DNA of 64,000 nucleotides. Origin: Marinobacter sp. (lineage in GTDB: Bacteria; Pseudomonadota; Gammaproteobacteria; Pseudomonadales; Oleiphilaceae). Under the pieces are notes generated by a model that saw nothing but the letters and a program-made list of their open reading frames with translations, was not told the origin of the DNA and made no database searches. Within the stretch, counting starts at the first letter, position 1. Every line of letters begins with the position of its first letter. The stretch spans positions 1 to 64,000 of the forward strand of contig JAIUMV010000006.1 of NCBI GenBank assembly GCA_022565395.1. Direction: 5' to 3'. Both the position numbers and the translations under genes were made by a program. Shown piece after piece: positions 25,831 through 33,265 of the stretch.

Positions 25831-27627
25831 TTATTGCGTCAGAAGGTTGCTGGGCACAGGTACCGGGAATTCCAGCAGTTGCTGGGCGAAGGCTTTGCCT
25901 TGCGGGTCAATGCGCAAGCTGGCTACCCCGCCACCGCCGAGGCTGTGTTCCAGCAAAAAGTTAAAGGCGTGCAGCCCCGGCAGGGGCCAGCGGGTGACTT
26001 TGCCTGTGTCCGGGTTAAGGGTGTGGGCCATCCACTTGGCGACGGCCTGCTCGGTCAGGGCGGCGTCTATATAAGGGAGGAACTCGGCGCGCCGGGCGAT
26101 AACGCCGATGTTGCTATGGTCGCCCTTGTCGCCACTGCGAGCCCAGGCCAGTGTGACCAGCGGCACGGTGGTGTCGGTTTCCCCGACTGTGCCCGGCTGG
26201 TAGTCGATAGCTGCCGGCGCGATGGTAGTTTGCCCTGCAACGTTCAGTTCAACGGACGTGCGTTCGCCGGCCATATCCACCGCCAGTTTGACCACGTCTT
26301 TCGGCACCAGGCAGGAGTAGAGACGGATTTTCGGCCATACCGTGGGCCGGCCACCCACAATACCAGTGATGCCGGGTGCCATGCCTGTCGCAGCTTGGGC
26401 GATCTCCCGTGAGAAGAGCACCAGTGCTTCTTTCTTTGGGTGGGCAACGCTGATCTTCACCACCACTTCGCGGCACTCTTGTGCCTGGCTATGTAGCCCG
26501 TAAGTCGCTTCGGTACCCAGCAGTTCAATGCTGGTCTCACTGTAATCCGCCAGGCCCCGCTCTGCGAACATGCGGCTGGTTTTGCGGAGGATCGCGTTGG
26601 CTACTGTGTCCGCTTTGCGGTGCGCGTCTATACCCGCCAGCAGGAAGGTGACCGTGCATTTGAAGCCATCAGGCCAGGTACCGGATACCTTGTATTGATC
26701 TGAGGGCGAGCGGCCGCGGGCACCGGAGACGTGCACCTGATCCTGTTCTTTTTCTGCAAGCACAACCTGGGTGAAGTCACAGGTAACGTCCGGCAACAGA
26801 TAGGCGGAGGGGTCACCGATTTCATACACCAGCTGTTCGCCAACGGTGCCGCGGGTAACCTTGCCACCTATTCCCTCAGGTTTGGTGATAATGAAGTCGC
26901 CGCTGGCGGACACTTCGACGATGGGGAAACCCATATTGTCGTATCCTTCAGCCACAGCTTCCCAGTCAGTGAAGTTACCGCCGGTGGCTTGCGCGCCGCA
27001 TTCCACCAAGTGGCCCGCAAGGCTGCCCTGAGCGAGCTTGTCGTAATCGGTCCACTGCCAGCCGAACTCATGGACCAGGGGGGCCAGCACCAGAGCGCTG
27101 TCTGCAACCCGACCGGTAATGACAATGTCCGCGCCCTGCCTGAGGGCCTCGACGATGGCAGGTGCGCCCAGATAGGCGTTCATGGACACCATCATGGCAG
27201 GCATGGCGGCCCCTGTGCTCAGCTCGGTGATACCCATGTCGCTGAGCTTTTTCTTTTGCATCAGCAAATCATCGCCCAGCACCAGCGCGATTTTAAGGTC
27301 CAGCCCCTGTTCAGTGCACAGCGCTTGCAGGGCATTGCAACAGGCTGTGGGGTTGACGCCGCCGGCGTTGCTGATGACCTTGATGCCTTGCTGTTTGATG
27401 TCAGCCAGCAGTGGTGCCATGACGGTTTTGACAAAGTCGATGGCATAGCCTGCACTGGGGTCCTTCATCTTCTGGCCAGCCATGATGGACATGGTGATCT
27501 CTGCCAGATAATCGGACACCAGATAATCCAGTTTGCCTTTATCCACCAGTTGGCGGGCGGCGGTCTCGGTGTCGCCCCAGAACGCTGATGAACAGCCAAT
27601 GCGAACCGTTTTGTCTGACTGGGTCAT
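25831..27627 (-). CDS. atuA: Acyclic terpene utilization protein AtuA
   Basis: A 598-residue protein of the AtuA family. Residues 1-440 contain the family core ([57 protein letters not shown]) and the C-terminal domain has [22 protein letters not shown]. AtuA is required for growth on citronellol and geraniol; its biochemical role is still not defined. AGAGG six bases before the ATG at 27627 supports that start over 27648. It is the first gene of the operon and is read from a promoter that overlaps a palindromic operator. Confidence 0.93.
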   Translation of the reverse strand: MTQSDKTVRIGCSSAFWGDTETAARQLVDKGKLDYLVSDYLAEITMSIMAGQKMKDPSAGYAIDFVKTVMAPLLADIKQQGIKVISNAGGVNPTACCNALQALCTEQGLDLKIALVLGDDLLMQKKKLSDMGITELSTGAAMPAMMVSMNAYLGAPAIVEALRQGADIVITGRVADSALVLAPLVHEFGWQWTDYDKLAQGSLAGHLVECGAQATGGNFTDWEAVAEGYDNMGFPIVEVSASGDFIITKPEGIGGKVTRGTVGEQLVYEIGDPSAYLLPDVTCDFTQVVLAEKEQDQVHVSGARGRSPSDQYKVSGTWPDGFKCTVTFLLAGIDAHRKADTVANAILRKTSRMFAERGLADYSETSIELLGTEATYGLHSQAQECREVVVKISVAHPKKEALVLFSREIAQAATGMAPGITGIVGGRPTVWPKIRLYSCLVPKDVVKLAVDMAGERTSVELNVAGQTTIAPAAIDYQPGTVGETDTTVPLVTLAWARSGDKGDHSNIGVIARRAEFLPYIDAALTEQAVAKWMAHTLNPDTGKVTRWPLPGLHAFNFLLEHSLGGGGVASLRIDPQGKAFAQQLLEFPVPVPSNLLTQ

Positions 27628-27743
27628 GGATAGCCTCTTTCTCGGCATGAAGCCTATTGTCCAGGTCTTCGGTTGAGTTCAGGGTAGTCCACTGCAGGAA
27701 TGCCAGGCGCCTTTTATGCGCAGCCTCCGGTAGTGTGAAAACT

Positions 27744-27773
27744 AAGATACCAAGCAAGCGCTTGGTTTGTAAA
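27744..27773 (-). promoter_or_regulatory. Putative atuA promoter
   Basis: On the minus strand TTTACA (27773-27768) and TATCTT (27749-27744) are separated by 18 bases, a fair sigma-70 match, about 115 bases upstream of the atuA ATG. The spacer is filled by the ACCAAG...CTTGGT palindrome, so a bound repressor would block RNA polymerase directly. Confidence 0.6.
27749..27766. promoter_or_regulatory. Putative AtuR operator between atuR and atuA
   Basis: ACCAAGCAAGCGCTTGGT contains the inverted repeat ACCAAG-N6-CTTGGT and the inner palindrome CAAGCGCTTG. It lies between the divergent atuR and atuA genes, within the spacer of the predicted atuA promoter. TetR-family repressors bind such palindromes. 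In Pseudomonas AtuR represses atuA through inverted repeats upstream of it; that this site is the counterpart is inference. Confidence 0.6.
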
Positions 27774-27827
27774 CAGGCGAAGACAAGTTAGACTAGAATG
27801 CGTACCTTTCAACGAGGAATTGCTCCT

Positions 27828-28439
27828 GTGCCAACGTTTCAAGCCACTCTGAACAGCCTGATAGAACAGCAACTAGTCTCCGATCCCGAAAGTGCCAGGG
27901 GGCGTTTGTTACAGAAGGCGGCCAGGTTGTTCCGTGAAAAAGGCTATGAGCGCACCACGGTGCGGGATCTGGCGGCGGCTGTGGGTATCCAGTCCGGTAG
28001 TCTGTTTCATCATTTCCGGACCAAAGAGGAAATCCTGCAGGCGGTTATGATGGAGACCATTCACCTGAACACAGCGCTTATGCGTCAGGCCATGGAGGAT
28101 GCGGCAACGCCCCGTGACAAACTCTATGCCCTCATTCGCTGCGAGCTGGAATCAGTGATCGGCCAGACCGGCGAGGCCATGGCCGTGCTGGTGTTCGAAT
28201 GGCGCAGCCTGTCTGAGGCGGGGCAGCAGAAAGTGCTGGCTTTGCGCGACATTTATGAGAAGCTCTGGCTGGACGTGCTGGCGTTACTGCACGCCAGTGG
28301 AGAGCTGGCATCAGACCCCTTTATTACCCGGCGTATGCTGACCGGCGCCCTGAGCTGGACGGTGACCTGGTACAACCCCAAAGGCAATCTCACCCCTGAC
28401 GATCTGGCGGTGCAGGTCATTAAAATGATGGCACTCTAG
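27828..28439 (+). CDS. atuR: TetR-family repressor of the atu operon
   Basis: A TetR-family regulator. The DNA-binding helix-turn-helix is TTVRDLAAAVGIQSGSLFHHF, preceded by LFREKGYERT; the remaining all-helical part is a ligand-binding domain. It is divergent from atuA, as in Pseudomonas, and should release the operator when a terpenoid intermediate binds. I chose the GTG at 27828, nine bases after GAGGA; an upstream in-frame ATG at 27798 lacks a ribosome site and lies near the predicted transcription start. Ligand unknown. Confidence 0.88.
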   Translation: MPTFQATLNSLIEQQLVSDPESARGRLLQKAARLFREKGYERTTVRDLAAAVGIQSGSLFHHFRTKEEILQAVMMETIHLNTALMRQAMEDAATPRDKLYALIRCELESVIGQTGEAMAVLVFEWRSLSEAGQQKVLALRDIYEKLWLDVLALLHASGELASDPFITRRMLTGALSWTVTWYNPKGNLTPDDLAVQVIKMMAL

Positions 28440-28835
28440 GGGGGCTGAGAGAAAGAACGGCGATGCATCACATACCCTTCCGTCGCAACTAGGGCTCTGC
28501 AATACCTCTCTGTATTGATTTGACCTAAAATGACATACGGTTTCCTGGTATCCCTCAATAAAAAGGGAACGGTTTCTCGTTTTTTTCGTCTTTTCTTGGA
28601 CTTTTGGGGCTGGTTGGCCTCATCGGCATAATCATTCGGGCACGCGAGCCATTATACCCCGGTAGAATTCGTCGCATCCTTTGTACCACTTCGGGAGTAC
28701 AAGGCTGAGTGACCCAGGGGTAGGGTCCGAGTCGTCATGCCATGAGGTGCTGACTCCAGAGCGAAACAACATAACAGGCAGAATCATCTGCCGATTGAAA
28801 CCTTAAAAGTAAAAACAAAAGTGAAAGGATAGACT
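28440..28835. other. Long intergenic region with hairpins ahead of the TRAP operon
   Basis: No gene is evident in these 396 bases. The first half has short A/T-rich stretches and a T-run (about 28575-28585) that may end the atuR transcript. The second half contains a hairpin at 28678-28704 (CCTTTGTAC/GTACAAGG arms around a CACTTCGGGA loop), a GAGTC...GACTC pair at 28729-28755 and a perfect GGCAGA-ATCA-TCTGCC hairpin at 28777-28792. These could form a structured leader for the TRAP operon; I recognise no known riboswitch. Confidence 0.5.
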
Positions 28836-29897
28836 ATGACTTCCTTACTGGCCCGACCGATTGCCTGGATGTCCGCCATGAAGAAGCAGTTCGCCGTTGC
28901 CGGCGCTGCCGTGGCGCTGGCAGGCTGCTCTGCCAACCCCATTTACACCACCACCGGTGTTGTTCTGAACAACTACTCCATCAAGCATGCCACGCCCTAT
29001 GTACTGGAGATGGACGACGCGGTGCTGGCCTGCTCTCTGGGTGAGGCAATTGACCCGTTGTTGTTCTCCTTCTCCCGCGTGATGAAAGCCCCCAATGAGG
29101 TTGGCTCGCTGATGCAGCTGCTGGCGGCGAACTGTTCCGAGATGGAGACCTGGGAAGAAGAGCTGCGGTTCCTGCGTGCCAACTTTGCTGGCAATGTCCC
29201 CGAAGCCCGTGATGCGCGGGAAAACAGCAAGCGTATGCATGCCCTTACGGCCAAGCGCCGCTATGAGGCTTTCCAGCGTGCTATGCGCGCCTTTAAATAT
29301 GACCCTAGTGACGTGAACGCAGAGTGCCCCTTCCTGTTTGAGGATCAAGAGCAACTGACGTTTATGGTGGGCGTACTGACCGGTTTGCAGGCTATCGTTA
29401 ACGATGCCAATTCTGGCGCCATGGCGGGAGTCCCGCGAAATATAGCTCCGCAGGCCGAGCGTGCGGCGCAGTGCCTGGACAACGAAAAGTGGGGCGGGCT
29501 GCCTAATGCTATCCGTGCACTAGTCTGGTTGTTGTTGCCAGATACCCGTCCGGCCCTGTCTCCGGAACCCTGGCGGATGCTGGAAAACAGCTCAGAACTG
29601 GGTGTAAAGGTGGGTTTCCGCACCTCTATGGCTCTGGAGGCGGTCGCTGCGGAAACCTTTGGTCGTGACGATGTGCTGGAAAGCGTAATTGCACGCTTTG
29701 CCGCCTCGGACAAAGACTTCAAGGTGTGGTCAGAGTACCGTTTGCTGGATGTGATTGGACGCTCAGTGATCCAGTTCTCCTCAGACAAGTACTGGACACA
29801 GAACTATGGCTATCGCACGCCGTCAAACCAATTCGGCCGTTTGAGACCAGGCAGTAGCCAGCCGGTCGAGGTCATGGACCTGGATGACCTGTTCTGA
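28836..29897 (+). CDS. TRAP-operon lipoprotein (TatT-like)
   Basis: This 353-residue lipoprotein has a lipobox, VALAGCSAN, with the Cys near residue 31 after an n-region extended to about residue 14. The mature part is helical and contains ATPYVLEMDDAVLACS, which resembles the start of TatT-type TRAP-associated lipoproteins; the rest is not clearly TPR. AAAGGA precedes the ATG by about seven bases. It is the first gene of an operon with a TRAP binding protein and permease, so it likely works with them at the outer membrane. The TatT assignment is tentative. Confidence 0.6.
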   Translation: MTSLLARPIAWMSAMKKQFAVAGAAVALAGCSANPIYTTTGVVLNNYSIKHATPYVLEMDDAVLACSLGEAIDPLLFSFSRVMKAPNEVGSLMQLLAANCSEMETWEEELRFLRANFAGNVPEARDARENSKRMHALTAKRRYEAFQRAMRAFKYDPSDVNAECPFLFEDQEQLTFMVGVLTGLQAIVNDANSGAMAGVPRNIAPQAERAAQCLDNEKWGGLPNAIRALVWLLLPDTRPALSPEPWRMLENSSELGVKVGFRTSMALEAVAAETFGRDDVLESVIARFAASDKDFKVWSEYRLLDVIGRSVIQFSSDKYWTQNYGYRTPSNQFGRLRPGSSQPVEVMDLDDLF

Positions 29898-29983
29898 CAG
29901 TTCATCCAAGCCGGCGGGGATGGAACCGCTGCCGGCGCCTCAAAGTTCGATTACAAACACAATAGAAGACCCGGAGGTCAACC

Positions 29984-30997
29984 ATGTTCCGTAAAATTGT
30001 TGCTGCAACGGTATTATCCATCGCCGCACCCCTGGCAGCCGCTGACACCAATGTCCGTATGTGCGTCTTTGACGTCATCGGCGCCAATGGCGACGCCTTC
30101 AACCTGGTGCGTGACTATGCCCTTGAAATGCGCGCGCATGGCATCAATTTTGAGCTGCGCCCCTACACCGACGAAGGTGTTGCGGTCGGTGATTTCAACT
30201 CGGGCCAGTGCGATGCCCTGGCCGCCACCGATCTGCGTACCCGTAGCTTTAATCGCTTTGCCGGCAGTATCAGTGCGGTAGGGGCCCTTCCTACCTATGA
30301 TGACTTGCGCACCGTGCTGGCTACGCTTGCGCAGCCCCGCGCAGCGGCAGCCATGAAAGAGAATGGCTTTGAAGTGGTGGGCATTGTGCCGGTAGGTGCA
30401 GGCTTCCTGTTCGTTAACGATCGCGGCATTGACAGTGCAGAGAAGCTGGCAGGCAAGCGCATGGCCACGCTGAGCTATCAGCGCGATGCTATCCACATGG
30501 TGAACTTCGTTAACGCCACCGTGGTGCCGGCGGACATCACCAACTTTGCCGGTATGTTCAACAACGGCTCCGTTGATACCGCCTATGCGCCTGCATTCGC
30601 CTACCAGGCCCTTGAACTCTACCGTGGCCTTGGCACCCGTGGCGCTATTGTGGATTATCCTCTCGCTCAGTTGACCTACCAACTGATTGTACGTGACGGT
30701 GTGCTGACCGATGAGCAGGCGCAGCAGTCTCGTGAAGTGGCCTGGGGCATGTTTGACCAGGCGATGGACCTGATCCGCACTCACGAGCGGGGTATTCCGG
30801 AGGACAAATGGCTGCGTTTGACGGAGCGTGATATCGAAGGCTACCAGGAGATGTTCCGGGAGAACCGTCTGCAGCTGCGTGACGGTACCCACGGTGCTAC
30901 CAGGGTTTATGACCAGCGTATGCTGCGCCTGCTGGCCAACGTACGTTGCAACAGCAATCCCAGCGCCTCTGAGTGCACCGCGGATAACCGCGAGTAA
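29984..30997 (+). CDS. TRAP-type solute-binding protein (AdeT1/2-like)
   Basis: A 337-residue periplasmic protein with a cleavable signal peptide ending LAAA. The mature part matches the AdeT1/2-like branch of TRAP receptor proteins by general pattern: RMCVFDVIGANGDAFNLVRDYALE, then FNSGQCDALAATDLRTRSFN, VNDRGIDSAEKLAGKRMATL. The name AdeT comes from an Acinetobacter protein annotated as an efflux component, but the fold and context point to uptake. GGAGG precedes the ATG. The ligand cannot be predicted. Confidence 0.8.
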   Translation: MFRKIVAATVLSIAAPLAAADTNVRMCVFDVIGANGDAFNLVRDYALEMRAHGINFELRPYTDEGVAVGDFNSGQCDALAATDLRTRSFNRFAGSISAVGALPTYDDLRTVLATLAQPRAAAAMKENGFEVVGIVPVGAGFLFVNDRGIDSAEKLAGKRMATLSYQRDAIHMVNFVNATVVPADITNFAGMFNNGSVDTAYAPAFAYQALELYRGLGTRGAIVDYPLAQLTYQLIVRDGVLTDEQAQQSREVAWGMFDQAMDLIRTHERGIPEDKWLRLTERDIEGYQEMFRENRLQLRDGTHGATRVYDQRMLRLLANVRCNSNPSASECTADNRE

Positions 30998-31033
30998 CCC
31001 GGAACTGTCTACCTGGAAGATGAAAGGATAACC

Positions 31034-33106
31034 ATGAGTCCGCACAACGATTCCACGGCTGCGATCAAGGCGCAGTACCCGGTGCACCGTCTGCACGGGG
31101 TGATCCTGCTCCTGCTGTTGATCGTGACCATGCTGTTGGGCATGGGTAACTCGCTGCACTCCCGGCTGTTATGGCTGGGAGAGCAGACCTGGCAGGGCTA
31201 CTATCTGCTGGACCCCTGGGCAGAGGAGCCCACCTGTCGCACGGATATAGACGTCGACGCTGAAGTACAGCGCCGTCTGGACGCCTATGTGCCAGATCCG
31301 GACGACTTGTTTGCTTCGCCCCCCAATCCCGATGCCCTGCGGCTGTCGTTGCTGCGGAATATCGAGCTGTGCGAGGAGCGCTTTGCCCGCTTTGAGCGCA
31401 ATCAGGAGAGTATCACCACCACCCTGACGGTCTACAAGACTATCGAACGGGGTATGGCGACTTTCCTGCTTGATAACATTGACCTCATGAAGTTCCTGTT
31501 CATGGGTATGTTTGCGCTGGCGGCAGCCATTGCGGCTTTCGAATCGGATCACATCGCATTACGATTGCCGCGAAACCGCTCCGAGTGGCGCCTGAACCAG
31601 GGGGCTCAGCTGTTCGTCAACGGGCTCATGGTTTTGTCCTTGTTGGCCTATATTGACAGGATGAAAACGGCCCCCGGGGGTGCTGAGATCATTAAGGTCC
31701 AGTATGCGTGGGTGGTTATTTTCGCAGGCTTTATCCTGGTCAACCTGTACCGGCTGGTGAACATCCCGTCGCGGATCATCGCCGGGCCGTTGGGGGTTGC
31801 GTCAGGTCTTGCCATTCCGCTGTATGTATACATGGGCCTTATTGCCATGTCCTACTTCTTCTTTGCGGATGGCTACACCGCCGGGCTGGCAATCTACTTC
31901 AATCTGCTGGCCAGCCATTCCACCATGTTCATCAACATCGGCCTCTACGTGTTGGTGGGTATGGCGCTGAAGCAGACCCGCATTCCGCAGCTGCTGTTTG
32001 ACGCCATCAAGCCCTTCAACCTGCCGGCTCCAGCCCTGGCCTCGTTGATCATCTTTGCCACGGCCTTCCCGACGGCGTTCACCGGCGCTTCTGGTATCTT
32101 CATTCTGGCGGTGGGTGGCATTATCTATGACGAGCTGCGTCGTGCTGGCGCCGGCCGTCAGTTGTCACTGGCGACTACTGCCATGTCGGGCTCACTCGGC
32201 GTTGTGCTCAACCCGTGTCTGCTGATCGTGGTTATTGCGGCCCTCAACCGGGAAGTGACCACCTCCGAAATGTACAGCTGGGGTTTCTGGATTTTCATCA
32301 TGTCCGCAACCCTGTACTCCATCGTGGTCTGCAAGACCCATGGCAACTGGCGGCCAAAACCGGTGCCGGGGGCCGGACGTGAGTTCCTGAAACTGCTCAG
32401 GCCCCTGCTGCCCTATGTGATCACCGGTGCGGTAGTGATTATCGCAGTACGAGTGATCCTGGGGCTGAAGTTCAATGAGTTCACGGCGCCCCTGATCCTG
32501 CCGGTCCTGATGCTCGCTCTGGTGGCGCTGGATTCCGGTAAAGCCAACCGTGATCCTGGCGAAACCCGCATGTCAGCGTTCTGGAACAAGAGCACCATTG
32601 CGGCCAGTGATTCGGCGGTGCATATTGGTGCCCTGATCGGCCTGATCGGCTTCTCCATCTGCTTCGGCGGTATCATGGAACGCTCCGAAGTGATCAGCCA
32701 GATCTTCCCGGATAGCGCCGGCAACGTCTGGCTGGTAATGGCAGTGATTCTGGTGATGCTGACCCTGATTGGTATGTTTATGGATCCGTTCGCGGCCGTC
32801 ATACTGGTATCAGCCACCATCTCCCAGGCGGCGTTCCAGGTGGGTGTCGACCCGCTTCACTTCTGGCTGGTGTGCCTGGTGTCCTTCGAGCTGGGGTATC
32901 TGACACCGCCGGTGGCGTTGAACCACCTGTTAACCCGGCAGGTGGTGGGCGAACGGGAAGTGCTTGCCATTGAGCGCACAGGTAACTTCTGGTTCCGCTA
33001 CGAGCGCCTGCTGTTGCCGTTCACGGTCATGTTTATCAGCCTGGTGCTGGTGGGCTACATGCCGCTGATCGCTGGTCTGTTGGGTTTCGGCCCGTACGCC
33101 GGCTGA
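31034..33106 (+). CDS. TRAP transporter fused small/large permease (DctQM)
   Basis: This 690-residue inner membrane protein has a small-subunit-like N-terminal part (hydrophobic segment near residues 18-38, a soluble stretch, then membrane segments to about residue 230) followed by a DctM-type permease with many hydrophobic segments, including FATAFPTAFTGASGIFILAVGG and GIFMDPFAAVIL-like MFMDPFAAVILVSATISQAA motifs. Fused QM proteins move the solute delivered by the binding protein using a sodium or proton gradient. AAAGGA precedes the start. A strong terminator follows. Confidence 0.9.
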   Translation: MSPHNDSTAAIKAQYPVHRLHGVILLLLLIVTMLLGMGNSLHSRLLWLGEQTWQGYYLLDPWAEEPTCRTDIDVDAEVQRRLDAYVPDPDDLFASPPNPDALRLSLLRNIELCEERFARFERNQESITTTLTVYKTIERGMATFLLDNIDLMKFLFMGMFALAAAIAAFESDHIALRLPRNRSEWRLNQGAQLFVNGLMVLSLLAYIDRMKTAPGGAEIIKVQYAWVVIFAGFILVNLYRLVNIPSRIIAGPLGVASGLAIPLYVYMGLIAMSYFFFADGYTAGLAIYFNLLASHSTMFINIGLYVLVGMALKQTRIPQLLFDAIKPFNLPAPALASLIIFATAFPTAFTGASGIFILAVGGIIYDELRRAGAGRQLSLATTAMSGSLGVVLNPCLLIVVIAALNREVTTSEMYSWGFWIFIMSATLYSIVVCKTHGNWRPKPVPGAGREFLKLLRPLLPYVITGAVVIIAVRVILGLKFNEFTAPLILPVLMLALVALDSGKANRDPGETRMSAFWNKSTIAASDSAVHIGALIGLIGFSICFGGIMERSEVISQIFPDSAGNVWLVMAVILVMLTLIGMFMDPFAAVILVSATISQAAFQVGVDPLHFWLVCLVSFELGYLTPPVALNHLLTRQVVGEREVLAIERTGNFWFRYERLLLPFTVMFISLVLVGYMPLIAGLLGFGPYAG

Positions 33107-33125
33107 TCCTCAAGACCTGAAACAG

Positions 33126-33156
33126 AGCCCCGCCGGGAAACCCGCGGGGCTTTTTT
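33126..33156 (+). terminator. Rho-independent terminator of the TRAP operon
   Basis: AGCCCCGC and GCGGGGCT arms with a ten-base loop are followed by six Ts, 20 bases after the permease stop. A textbook intrinsic terminator. Confidence 0.88.
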
Positions 33157-33265
33157 GCATCTGAAGACACGGCAGGGGCGTACTACGGTAAACTGGTTGA
33201 ACGGGAACCTGTTGCCTGCAATCCCGTGTTGTAGGCAGACCCCTAAGGCGACAGAAGGTGAGGTA

